Under the pieces are notes generated by a model. The model searched no databases, was not told the DNA's origin, and saw only the letters and a list, made by a program, of their open reading frames with translations. A stretch of 64,000 bases of DNA from Fasciolopsis buskii. Taxonomy: Eukaryota; Platyhelminthes; Trematoda; Plagiorchiida; Fasciolidae. Positions 45,366 to 57,238 of the stretch are shown here, piece by piece. The stretch spans positions 115,457 to 179,456 of the forward strand of contig LUCM01000013.1 in NCBI GenBank assembly GCA_008360955.1. The letters are read 5' to 3'. The position numbers and the translations under genes were made by a program. How positions within the stretch are numbered: the first letter of the stretch is position 1; every line of letters starts with the position of its first letter.

Positions 45366-46815
45366 ATGCCCTTTATTGATAAAGGGAAAACACCAAATTC
45401 TCTAAATACTTACCTCACAGTTAAATTCGTTTCTTATCAGTTGCATCGCCATATAATTCTCGCCCAAAACAAAACATGTACGATAACCTGGTAGCTTAAA
45501 TCAATGGGATTACTGTTTTATTTTCGTTTTTACTATTGTCCCACTAATTTAATTACGACGAAAGCGATATTCTCTTACGTGTGATCGTGTGGACTGAATT
45601 AATTCATATGAACCAATGAATGACCGGAGTTTCATGTTCTATGCCAGGCCCGATTTTGATTAAGTTCCAGACAGACTCTCAATCCTTTTGAGTAGTTTCG
45701 CATATGAGCAGTATTTTTGGATCAAAAACCAGCCACTAGGCATTTTGTTACTCATCCGGTCTTACCGATTAAATTCTCATCCCAAATGTGACAAAATGAG
45801 TTGGACCGAATGAATATTTGCATTTTGTCGGCACCAATTCGTATGATTCAATTTGGTCCAAACGGAAGTTGAATTAAAATGATTCCATAAGCGTCATTTA
45901 TTTCAGTATGACTATTAGAGTTCGTTTGTTATCGATGTGTAAGTAACCGTTCGCCAACTTTATAATATGATCACAAAACTGCATTACTTCAAAGAAATAA
46001 CCGGTTAGTATGCTCAGCCAAATTTAGCAACAATGCTTTCCCATTATTAGAAATAGTTAGCAATTCTACCCCAGTTAGGGAATATTCACGTTAGACCGGA
46101 GGACATGAAGTTCTTTATATCTTTGCAAATTATCACAGGATAAGAAAAGCGTACGTGGAATTAGTTGAGGTAGCCACTTTCGATGCTGGTACGCGAATCA
46201 CCGAAAACTGGATCGTTAACAAATCAATTAAAACAATTATTACTAATTCAGTTAAACACTTTTTGTGTTCTGTGAATTGGAATAATTGTTTTTTTTCTAG
46301 ACAAATTTTATGTGACCTGTCGACAATTAGCAAACAAAATACCGTTTTTATTACTCCAGGTTTTTAACTCTTTGCACGTGCAGACCAGCAAAAAAAAAAC
46401 ACGAGCGGCTGGAATTTCACGTCAATTGTTTATAATGATTTATGAATTGTTGACGTCAATTTCCCTGGAACGGATTAGCATACTATTCCTAATGACTTCT
46501 TTTAAAGAGAAACGTTTCCGTATTTAAACAACCGAGGTTGCATTAAGTGTTCGGTTTAAAGTGTCAAAAAGGGCAATTCCCAAGACTGTGTCAGAGAGGA
46601 AAATATTTTGTCTACAGTTAAACCTAACCATCGTTTGACTAACTTAGAAGCTAGAGTTTATTCAGGCCCGAGAGTACTGGTTTTCTGTTAGCATGCGTCG
46701 AAAGGGATATTGCCTTGTAAGCTGTAAGATAGATTACATGTTTTCTTTATGTCCTTCACCAATCCAGTACAAGCCATGTGCCAATGAAATCAATGCGAAT
46801 AATAAAAACGGTGGT

Positions 46816-46852
46816 TGAGAGAGAGGGAGATAAAGAAAGAAGAGAGGAAAAA
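46816..46852. repeat. GA-rich low-complexity tract
   Basis: Almost pure purine run of GAGAGAGGGAG and AAAGAAAG type. Confidence 0.7.
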
Positions 46853-46924
46853 ACAATGTATCCTGTACTTTGCACATGCTAGTTCTTCTATTTTTATTTT
46901 CATGTCGTCCGTTAACCATCGATA

Positions 46925-47560
46925 TTCGCGATTCCCCAGTGGGCTGGGTACTACCAGGTTGTCAAAACCGGAGTAGATGGTTGATTTAGGGAACCTTACT
47001 CAGAGCCTATGACCAAATGATCTTATGCAAAAGGTAGAAGGACCTTCTACGAGTCAATTAACCTACTGAGGACTGGTGATTGATGGTTAAGTTCGCAGGC
47101 TTTTGGGTGGGACTGGGCGTCCCGAGTGCCTCGTGCACTCTCTTACACAGATATCGGTGAGCATACTGCAGTATGTTTAGTGCACCGCCGGTGATTTGCT
47201 TGGAATCAGGGTTCAGCCAACTTCCCTACTAAAGACCAATCAACTCCGTGGACAGCGTCTGGCATTCTCCGCCACCCGCGCATTTTAGTGTGAACATCGC
47301 CACAAGAAGTCATTGTGTAGGACTTCTATAGCATGTGGTCTATGAGGCGCCAGCAATTGGGGGACATTTCTAGAGGCCCTCGGGGTAAGTAGCTGACTTG
47401 GAACCTGAGACAGCCACTCTTGGCCAAGCTGAGGCATTTGAACGCTTCAGTCCATTGCGATTCGGTGATATCGAGACCGGATCGCGGTGAAACCACAGAA
47501 GATCCTAGTAGCACAGAGTAAGTAGTATTGCTATAGGGATGTTCCAAACACTTTCAGCTT
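46925..47560. repeat. Unclassified GC-rich interspersed repeat (probable)
   Basis: Composition rises sharply against the flanks and the text resembles retroelement untranslated regions, but I could not align it with any element in this window. Confidence 0.25.
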
Positions 47561-48573
47561 TCCCCTTATCTTATGGACTGTTTCGACCTGCAACAACAAT
47601 AAAAATACAATTATATTATTACACGTTGTAGTATGTGGATGATCTTATACAGGACAAATCTGCGAAATTGTCATCTTGTGATGAGTACTTCAAAGACGCT
47701 GGATCAGATCAAGATATTCTAACCGCGACTATGTTGGCATGAAAATATAGCTCGGTACATCAAGTAGATGATCCGTCTTTTGTTTGCCATATCAAACCTA
47801 TCAGCGCAGCCTACAGTCGGTACATTTATCTTCAGTCTGCTGCAGAAATCGATCAAGTAGTCGGTAAGCCTAATGTAAGGTGTCTTTCTATGGGTCGACT
47901 CCCCATGAAAATGCCATCCCTAAAAAGTCGATCATTGTGAACAGAGACCAATGACATTGGGAAATCGGGTGATGAATGGGCGTGATGTTGTTTGATGCAG
48001 TTCACTCGAGGTTCAGTGTAATAAATCACGGAGAAACTACCCAGTTAGTTTGCCGCTTGATACATTCCGCCAGCAATGTTTTCGCCTTCGAATTTCGAGC
48101 ACTTCGGATACGAATTGCTGGAGATTCCCAGCAATGAAAAAACGACCGTGTAAACTATGCAGGATTTGGAATGGTGTCGTGGATGTCAATATTGCTTGAT
48201 GAATCATGTATATGACGAAATGAACTTCGTATTATTCATCGATTAACGCAGAATTATTCCCATGTATCCACGTGTATGTAGATTCATGTAAGTGATCAAC
48301 CAAGGAACTATTCAAAACGAATTTTCATCAAGTCCCACATTTTTTCTGTTAACCTCATTGGTTTTGAGGACAAAGTGGATCATTCAGTTGTATCGAAACT
48401 CGTACCTTGAACTGCGTGCGATATTAATATTCTATTCTACTTGACAAAGTTTTCTAACCTCCAATTGTTTTCTTCTCTTGTGGAATGCTCAAATTGTTCC
48501 GAGACAGGTCATGTGCACCACGTAGTCACTTCTTCAATCATGTTCGGCAAACTGTCTCTCAGTTAATTCCTGA

Positions 48574-48801
48574 CTATTCCCATCCACAATAGGGGGCAGT
48601 TGATTCATTCCACTTTTCATGCTTACTACTACTTCTATTTTCCGGTCTTATTTTGCTTCCACAGGGTTTCGCACAGCGAACGTTCCTTTCCAACCATAAG
48701 TCTACATTCCCAGTCACGTTAACAAACTCCGAGATGTCTGGCGTCCTTACTTCAGTCATGTTTTCAACTTCAGGCTGGTACACTCGGCGACACTTTCCCA
48801 T
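48574..48801 (-). CDS. Weak candidate exon, cysteine-containing, unknown
   Basis: Minus-strand ATG at 48,801 opens 75 codons: MGKCRRVYQPEVENMTEVRT, then DLWLERNVRCAKPCGSK. It has four cysteines and four potential N-glycosylation sites but no signal peptide. A donor-like gtaagc lies near 48,628. Not recognised. Confidence 0.22.
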   Translation of the reverse strand: MGKCRRVYQPEVENMTEVRTPDISEFVNVTGNVDLWLERNVRCAKPCGSKIRPENRSSSKHEKWNESTAPYCGWE

Positions 48802-49465
48802 CGTCTAAAGTTTGAAAACATCAGCAGTCTGTCGTTTCTCAAAACCCTGTTATTAAACTGATTTTTACTCGTGCGATCTTTGTAACTATCCACGAGATTT
48901 ACCCACAATGTATTTCATGTGGCTGTGTAGTCGTTTGAAATAACGTCTAAAACAACCTGTCTGTATCCTATTTGCTTTTCGGTAGATTATAATTCCATGC
49001 AAGTCATTAGGAAAATGGTAAATTATTGGGCATAGTTCACGATTCAAAGTATATACACATATAAAACGCGGCTGGTAATCACTGATCGAGTGTGGGTGCT
49101 TTCATTGACAACAAAATTTTCACTATTTCCGGGTGTCCCTTTCGTCCTGATATTCGCCAAAGCTTCAATTACCCTCCTTCAATCGCTCATCTGTTCTTGT
49201 TATTCCATTTTGCGTGAAATGTGTATGATTGGGCAAAATGAAACAGTTTCAACAGTATTCTCATGATTTCGGACTAGTGAGCAAGTTTTTAAGATCGACT
49301 GGTCAGTCATTAAAAATGAATAGCTTTAAAAGCGACCACGATCGGAAACAGAAATGAACGACAAAGGACTGGGAATAATGAAAATGGATGATTATTTATG
49401 TTTTGTTGACTGTTGGCATAAAAAGTTGTTTTCTTGACAAGTCATTTATATTCATCGTTGTTTCC
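48802..49465. other. No gene recognised
   Basis: AT-rich, short frames only. Confidence 0.35.
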
Positions 49466-49468
49466 TGA

Positions 49469-49672
49469 TTGAATGTGCTTGGTTATAATGAAACCGCCAA
49501 TAGATACAATACACGATTCGAACACAAAGCTAGGGGATTTGTCCAATACCTCACCATTGACAATCTAGCTGAGCCTTTCTTGGTGTTTAACGATTTATTT
49601 GCCAATCCGAAGTCTGACACTGAGTCTTTGTATGAACGATTCTTTATGTGCACCTGGCCTTCCGTGGATTAG
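49469..49672 (+). CDS. Weak candidate terminal coding segment, unknown
   Basis: A 67-codon frame ends at TAG 49,670 with AATAAA about 170 bases later. It reads NETANRYNTRFEHKARGFVQ, NLAEPFLVFNDLFANPKSDT and ERFFMCTWPSVD. The text looks protein-like and may derive from a domesticated or dead transposon protein, but I cannot name the family. A clear acceptor is lacking. Confidence 0.27.
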   Translation: MNVLGYNETANRYNTRFEHKARGFVQYLTIDNLAEPFLVFNDLFANPKSDTESLYERFFMCTWPSVD

Positions 49673-50304
49673 TCTTTTACTGATCATTTTGCATTATTTG
49701 CCCCGTATTGTTTTCAGACAGTCCCTAGTGACTTGTTCCTCTTAATTTCACCTTTTCCCGATTTCCATTACATCCGGCAGGCTGTGATTCCCGGAGCAGT
49801 AACTGTAAGTTTTGTAAAGTTGTGCGTTTCGTGTTAATCAATAAATTATGCAGAACTGTACTGGGATCCACATTTGAAGGCCTTTTACTTTGCATTGTAA
49901 TAAAATTAATTAATTTATCGTGCCCTCTGCCGACTATTTTGTCGCCCGAAATTTCGACATGCCTCGGTTGGACTAAGATTTGGTTGTAAATTAAACAAAT
50001 TTAATTGCTTAACGATTGATTAACAGCGTGAAATTTAAACGAATCTAGCCGCTTGACTTCCGTCGTCTCTATTGAGCTTACTCGGAACCTATAGTGATTA
50101 CTGCTGACCCCGGCACGAACCAGAGTGCATCTTTTCAAACCGGGATCGTGTAGCAGCCAATTCATTGAGCAACCTATCAACCATAGAGTGATTATTTTTT
50201 ATCCCAACTAATTTTTTTCTTGATTATTATATGGTAAACTGTTCATTTGTTTTCCATTATTGCTTCTAACTCTTGTGCAAACATTCATATTCATCAAAGT
50301 TTAT

Positions 50305-50366
50305 ATAATACAAAACAATACAAAAGAATACAATACAGTACAATAAAATACAGTGCAGCAAAATGC
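50305..50366. repeat. Tandem repeat of AATACA-like units
   Basis: About ten degenerate 5-6-base units (aatacaa, aatacag, aataaa, aatgcag). The poly-purine strand bias is clear. Confidence 0.85.
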
Positions 50367-51689
50367 AGAAACATCTGTTAGAAGAGGTGGGATTTGTACT
50401 GGACACATAGTCTGATTGTCCGTAGTCCACGGGAAATCAGTTAGAAGTTTGCCAACTAAGTAATCTGAATTGAGAACCATATAGAACCACATCGTTATTA
50501 CGTGTACATCCATGCAGGTCAGATAAATGCATTTGATCTCATTCTGATAAACGCAAATGCTTTCGTGTCATTCGATTTCACCGTCGTAACGGCTTAGTCA
50601 AGGAAGATTTTTGCACGCTCCAATCAAACCGTATTGCATTTCACACACTACTACCATCAGAAATAGGTTTCGTAATGCAAATCGTTAAATTTGACTCAAG
50701 ACGTCAGTCAGATTTGATTCCTGGGCCAAAATCATCAGAACGTTTTCCACTTGACACATGTGTATTAAATGATTTTTAGGGTGTAACATTGTTTGCTAAT
50801 TGGCGAGAAGCAAGTTACGTGAAACGGATGTATTCAGACTTTGTATTCGCTCCTAAAGTTCGTTATTAGTATCAACGTGTTACTGGTCCTTGTCCAGTGG
50901 ATAATGCCAGAACGGTTGATCATTTCAAAATCGCGGGAGTTTTGCCATGGAGCGAAACACTGCGTTACATATATAAGCATGTGGTCTCGTCTACATTTTT
51001 TTCTTAACCTTGCTGGACATAAAAAACACAATTTGTTACACCAAACATGTTTGCCGTCAGCGGCCAACATGGTACTAATTCATCAGCTACATACAGGGAT
51101 TTATTTGTCAGCTTGTATTGGACAGATTATCCAACTGTTCATACGAATCATTAAATAATGCAAATGAATAAATGAAACAATCGGTTTTGCTTAAATTTAT
51201 TTTTAATGTCAACCGTGACTTTGACCAAGTGGAGGATTTACCTACTAATCTCAAAGTTCTAGCAAGGTTTTGTCTGGCATGCCGCAAGAAAGGAGAGTGG
51301 GCAAAAATTTTTATTTGATCTGTGATCCTAGTCGTATTAATTTGGTAGTTTGCACATCCCACTAACGAAGATTTATTTGGATCTATTCTTCATTTTCTTG
51401 CATTCCAGATTAAAAACATATTTAGCGATAAAATTCTGTCCCTCAGTAAGTAGGCAAAATCCTCGAGAATGTTGGAGAAAAAAATGCTCGTCTCATGCTT
51501 TTATTTTCACGTCAGCAATAAGCAAACACCAAATCGATTTCAAGCGTCGAGTGATAATTGTGCGTACCGGATTGAACGATCAAATAACCGAATTCGGATT
51601 TCATATGGGGATCATAAATATCTTTTCAATGAAGAATCTCAAACTGTTTTTACACCCGACTAGGAATAACCCTGATTTTAGTTTACATA

Positions 51690-51706
51690 TATATATATAT
51701 ATACAT
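51690..51706. repeat. TA microsatellite
   Basis: Short run of TA dinucleotides. Confidence 0.8.
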
Positions 51707-52981
51707 GTATATTCTGGGGCATTCTGTCCTCGTTCCTAAGGTTGGCTCAGCCCAACCGACAAAGAAACATCAACAAATCACAGTTGTGGTTCTTCTGTGG
51801 ACTCTTCGACGAAGTGCTTCCATGCACGCTCCTGATGCTACAGATTCGATTTTGGTAAGACATATCAATTCGGAGTGTACAAGTATGTGGATGTTCGGAC
51901 AAGAGAGTAACGGGGAGGCATACCTGACGAGCGACAATAGCCGCGAAACCGGTCGTGTTTCCGGGAAAATTTTGTTCACTCATCTAGATGCTACTCACCA
52001 CTTATATATATGCTGATGAATGACGACGAACCATATATTTAGATACTTGTCTTCGTAAAAAGGCACAAACCCTAACCAGTTTTCATCGGGACCCAGCTTA
52101 GTGAAGCGTCTTTGCCTTCACGTGACTTAATCGGAATCATCACGAGATTATCAAATCAAGCAAGGAAACTTTTAACTAATTTTATTCCTTGAATCGTGTT
52201 TAAACGATACGGTGCTCTGTAGCTGTAAGGTGAAGTCAAGCGTCAGCTGCGCAGAGCCTTCCTCTACGGAAGCTACAATAGTTTCGGATTCATTAGCTAC
52301 TGAGTTCAACATTTGGTCGTTTGCAACAGAGAGTTCGAGAGACAAAAATGAACGTCTCCTCTGAGCGGAAAGGACAATTTAACGTTTACTAGACAACAGT
52401 ACCAAACGTTAAGTAGTACCAGATCTAGAAGATTTATAATTTCTCTAATCATAGGTGAATTAAAATCTTTCTTTTATGCCGCCATTATGTTCAACGGCAT
52501 AAATCAAGGATAAGACTGAGACCAGCTTTCAGGGTCACATACCTGTCTTTAATCGAGTAGCACAATTACTAAGTTGATTATCCACAAGACAAGAACACAT
52601 TTTCTACTACACTACACTATATCCCGCGTACAAGTATTCACGTTCAAACTGTGTCTGTTCTGCTACTTATCTAAAGTGTCATATGAAATGCGATTTGCAT
52701 TTTCTAAGCATCGTCTTACCTTTAAATGTTCCAAGAATATACGGCAACGTATCAGGTACTCATGCACACATCAATGCGCACATTGAACTCTTTGAAAATT
52801 GCAGCTATCTTGGGCATTCACAATGACATATCACATTAGAGCGTTTACATGTCAGTCAAACTAGAGGACCACGAGGCGAGCAAACCGACAAGATTTGGAT
52901 CGCTCCTTTTGGTTGAATCACATGTTTCCAAGATAGAAAATAATCTTGTGATATTCAGATGTTAGTTATCTTTGCCGCTAG

Positions 52982-53284
52982 GTCCATTGGTCAAAACTGC
53001 AGGTTCTAACAGGGGTCCAGGGGCCAGACAAAGAACGGAAATTACCCTCACATATTAGGTATCCAGAATTTGATAGAGAACGAAGTAATCAAACCAGCGG
53101 TTCTCTGACTACTGAACTACCGCGGTTACTGCCTGTGTTAGAATTCCAATCGGTTGATGAAATTTGTACCAGTGCTAAAATAGACTCGGAACTCTCCGAG
53201 GAACATGCGATAAGTGAGAATGCTGCAGATGATAAATCGAAGAACACGCTTTGCAATAGTGGTGGATTCAAACCACAATCTTAA
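52982..53284 (+). CDS. Candidate terminal exon, 100 codons, acidic-tailed unknown protein
   Basis: Directly after acceptor gttatctttgccgctag a phase-0 frame is open for 100 codons to TAA, with no ATG inside, as expected of an internal or terminal exon. It reads VHWSKLQVLTGVQGPDKERK, LPSHIRYPEFDRERSNQTSG, then PRLLPVLEFQSVDEIC and an acidic, Ser-rich ELSEEHAISENAADDKSKN. The composition is soluble and disordered. No domain recognised. A minus-strand frame overlaps its end (53,268-53,675) but lacks splice context. No poly(A) hexamer close by. Confidence 0.42.
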   Translation, partial: VHWSKLQVLTGVQGPDKERKLPSHIRYPEFDRERSNQTSGSLTTELPRLLPVLEFQSVDEICTSAKIDSELSEEHAISENAADDKSKNTLCNSGGFKPQS

Positions 53285-56200
53285 CATCAGCGCCACTATC
53301 TTGACAGATGTAATGGGAATGTTGACATGTGTGCAAACAGCCTTCAAAATCCATATGATCGTGAATTTCTACGACGCATGTCTTTTTGGGTCCCGTGAAC
53401 TCAAACCATGTCCATTGGTGCCAACAGTAGTTTCCTTTGTTTTCTTTCATTCTATTGAGAAATCGAACTAACCTATGTGCACTGACTACTTTTAGAACTA
53501 AAGTGTATTGCGATATCCTTGCTTTCACTGAGTATTCGTTCGATATGGCGCTTTCAACATGTAAATAGGAAGAAGATAGTAATTTGGGATTGAAAAACCA
53601 CGCGTTAAAACCCGACAACCGATCACAAATTTCGTCCGACCAAAAGCAATCACTACCACCTGTTGTTAGAATCATGGTCAGGGTATTGTAGATGATTGTG
53701 CCGGAGTAAACCGGTTACGGATTTTGGCAAAATATTCGAACTGAGAGAGCATCACAAATTACTTCATTTGGGCAACCTTACAAGAATGACGCGTGCTCAG
53801 CTTCTGTGCCTTGGAAAACTGTTACACTGCGTTCTCTTCAGTATCTGAAACCACCCTCTATGCCAGTTGTTATCGATACTACGTCGACTTCAACATGCGG
53901 ACTAGTGTGATTGCAAATGCAGCATTTGGGTAAGAAGTGTTTTTACCGTAAAACCGATCTGCTTCGTCTGTGGTCGCGTTGCTCTCAGAAGACATTTGTG
54001 GAACTTCCGATTCACAAATAGCTATATTTTATTGTAAAAAACTTTAAAACATTCCACCAGTTGTAATTCATTGGAATAGTTTTCCATCAGTTAGCTGTAC
54101 TTACGGTCAGTTTCTGCCGTAGTTTTCACCAGGGTGCATCCAGCGATATTGCTGTGCATCCTTAAAGAAAATAATGACGGGCCTGCGCACAGGTCACCAT
54201 GTTTTAAAGTAATCATTATGCCTACAAAAGTTTAAGGGATCTCACCCTAATATGAAACGCCAGCAAAAATGTGTTCTCAGTTGATGCGTATACTACTTCA
54301 TTTTGTCCGTTTGTACAGTCATTTCGAAACTGGGTTAACAAGAGTTTACGCATAAAATTTTCTCGTTTCAGTCGAAAACAACACGGCAAAATAAGGAACT
54401 AGTCACACTAAACGCCTTATCAAATTGAAGGATAAGAAACGCTTCGAATACTATTTTGAGCCTGATAAAAACAATCAAGAGTTCGTATCAGCAAACAAAA
54501 TCCCCTAGTTCACTAGTTAGGACACAAGTAAGCAGTATTTTTCCATAATATATGCATCCCAAAATTTGGAAACGTATCCACAATTTCCAGTTGTTTGCGT
54601 CTACGAGCGCATAAACTACTTTCTACTTCACCTAGTAATCTATAAAACTCGCCCTAATGGGAAATAAGCATTTTAAACACGACTGATCGGCAAGCCCATT
54701 TGCTTGTCACAGAACGTGGACAATATGGACTACTGTCAATTGTCAAAGCGGTTCAAGTAATGAGAAAAAGAAATAAAATATTGGTAAGATCCGAATGAAA
54801 AGCCACGGGACCACGTTCGTCAATGGCCACACATTTTGAATGAAGATTAGGGATGAAAGAAGACCGGCAAAAAGAGATTCCAAAGTATGTCACGACATAC
54901 TGTTTTCGTATTTATAATCTACCATCAAGACTGGTCAGGTGATCCTATCAAAGTTTTCCCCGTGGTTTACGGTGGTTCAGCATGAAGTTAGGAAATTGGA
55001 AAGGAGATTTTATTGTCACAGATACGATGTTTTTGCAATATATATACTATTCAATTAGTTTTACGATGAGTTAATAAAATCTGCCCGAAAGCGCACGATA
55101 GGTTTTGCGGTTATTGCCGCTCGTCAGGTATGGGTACTCGGCACTTTGTTGTCCAAACAAATATATACATATGGTTTGGATCGAAAGGTCACGATAAAGG
55201 AATTAACTCAGTGTACGCCTTTTCAACTCTAAATATATACATATATATAATGTAAAACTTGCTGGTCCTCTTGATGACAGATTTATTCCTGTTCGAAACG
55301 CCTCTTACTCGTTCCTTTTGTTCAAGCACAATTAAGCAATTTCTATAAATTTAAATTAATATGATAACTTTGCGAATGCAAAAGCATATAAAAACAATTA
55401 TTCTTTTCAGCCTTCGACCACTGTTCCTTACTGTGCTTCCACCGACATAATTAACCGTCTTCCAAATTACCATATCTAACATTTACTGCTTTTCCTACGT
55501 ACCAAATATTCAATAGTTCTTGGAATATGTTAACTTTCTTCATCATAATCAGTAAACTATTAAACGAAAAACAGGTTAACTCCTCCTATTGAGTTATATG
55601 AAGAGTTTATCCTCGCTTCTTATACTGTTAATAAACAAGACTATCTTTTGATTTCTAAGTAAAAGAAAGTCTGTTTACAACAGATGGAGTTGTTGGAAAT
55701 TTTTATCCTCCTAACATCAATTTTTCGGAATATTGAATCATTTAACCACTTAATCGACTTGAACAAGCAAGTTAGCAGACAAACACTATGAGGAAAATTT
55801 CTTTGATATCCTGTCTTAGGAAAACGAAATGAGCTAAGATTTGAACTCTACTTCTTGGAACGAGAAACATCTGCACGGAAAGCACACGCAAGAAGGGGGG
55901 AAACGTATGCACCACTTAAAAACCCAACGGACGTCAGGATCAGTGTACTCCTTTTCACATCTCGTTAGGAAGCCCGCTGCAACTATTTAACCGCAGGGTT
56001 CCTGAAAAGAATATTCACGTATCTCGTTGAAACTAGGGACACTCCTTAGCAGGGTTTGCCCTGTAATACTTTGGAAACGACTTTACTCTCTCGCATGAAA
56101 CATTCCTACAAACCGTTTAGAAATTGGCATTCCGTAGGCGCGGCTCCTTATTGTATCTGTGCTTTTTCTTACAGTTCCCAGGGAACTTGGTATTCGGACT

Positions 56201-56714
56201 GGCCGGACGCTGCACATCCCAGCCCAGCACATCCTAACTTGAAGGTACTACTCAGCCTAACGCACAGGCGTGAGGGTATCGCAAAGACCAAATTTAGCCA
56301 CTTAGTTTGACGCGATAGCAAGATGGACCCGATCAATGCGTTTACCATCTTACTGCAATACCTTGGTAGGCACTGACCTCGAATAATCCAGTCATCGTAC
56401 ATCCACAGCAAACTCACAATTTGTGACCAAAAGCGTGCAACCTTATTTTTTTCCTCTACCCTGGCTCTAAGTATACACAGTCAAAACGTATAATACTAAC
56501 GCCCCTATCGCACACACGACACCTCTTTCCATATAACCCTGTTGAATTTGTTGGTTCATTTAACATTTGTGAGGCGAAATTGCACGGTTTTATACGCATT
56601 GAAAATTGAGAATTTCCGTTCCAAGTTCACAGTGCAATCATATTTTCCTTTGTGGAGATAATAAGATACAATTCTTCCATTTGGTTGTTTGTTCCCGTTA
56701 AAAGGCGATCGAGT
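53285..56714. other. About 3.4 kb without an assigned gene
   Basis: A 135-codon minus-strand frame (53,268-53,675) is the longest and has no motif. Otherwise AT-rich DNA. Confidence 0.35.
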
Positions 56715-57005
56715 AAAGGAGTGTCTTCATGAAATAATTCACCATGTGATATCATCGCTCAACTCAAAATAAAGAAACCATGAAAGCACTGTACAGCTGT
56801 TTCATCCAGCTTGTTGGGAATCATCAGCAGTGCATATCCACCCCGCCCGAACTGGGACGCGAACCCGGGACGAACGACTCTGAGTCAAGCGCCTTAGCCA
56901 TTACGCTACCGGGCAGGCTCTGAACGGTTTGTTGAACTTCACCACATGATGTTGCACCTATCCGTCACTGATTTGCACGATTACCGTCCGTTAGCTCACA
57001 GCAGT
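56715..57005 (-). mobile_element. Second SINE-like family with internal tRNA-like segment, copy 2 (better preserved)
   Basis: On the minus strand, 56,917 down to about 56,842 reads as a tRNA-like head: GCCCGGTAGCGTAATGGCTA (A box TAGCGTAATGG), then a CTTGACTCAGAGTC stem-loop region and B box GGGTTCGCGTCCC, closing with TTCGGGCGG. Both flanks align with 7,570-7,950, so the tRNA-like part sits in the middle of the repeat. It could be a SINE with a 5' extension or a tRNA-like module captured by another element. Confidence 0.72.
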
Positions 57006-57197
57006 GTCCTCAAACAACCCTAGCCTCAATATTGGCTCTACTGTGATTCGAAATACTTTCCTAGCGAAAATTCTCCAATCCATCATCAACATTCACTGAT
57101 AGTTGGGAACACGGTATTCAGTGAAGCGAAAGCTTATATCGAACAAGGGACCTAATTCCTATTTATATGCTTCATTTACGTTAACCCTTTGGGTGAT

Positions 57198-57238
57198 TTC
57201 AGTTCATTTCAGTTCAATTGAATTCAGTTCAGTTTATA
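57198..57238. repeat. Degenerate TTCAG tandem repeat
   Basis: Six to seven degenerate units of TTCAG/TTCAA type. Confidence 0.75.

Larger units (their letters stand above)
45366..48573. other. About 3.2 kb without an assigned gene
   Basis: Includes a purine-rich GA tract at 46,816-46,852 and a GC-richer block at 46,925-47,560 that looks like an unclassified repeat. A short frame at 47,633-47,746 begins YVDDLIQDKSAKLS, discussed separately. Confidence 0.35.
49673..52981. other. About 3.3 kb without an assigned gene
   Basis: Holds the AATACA-type repeat at 50,305 and a TA run at 51,690. A stretch 51,741-51,857 has an acceptor (gtcctcgttcctaag) and donor (TTTTG/gtaaga) with two open frames and might be a small exon. 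Frames of 129 and 105 codons nearby show no motif. Confidence 0.35.

Noticed and set aside
51350..51739. 129-codon plus-strand ORF
   Set aside because: AT-rich, low-complexity end in a TA repeat (HIYIYIH), no motif.
53268..53675. 135-codon minus-strand ORF
   Set aside because: Overlaps the better supported plus-strand exon, with no motif and no splice support.
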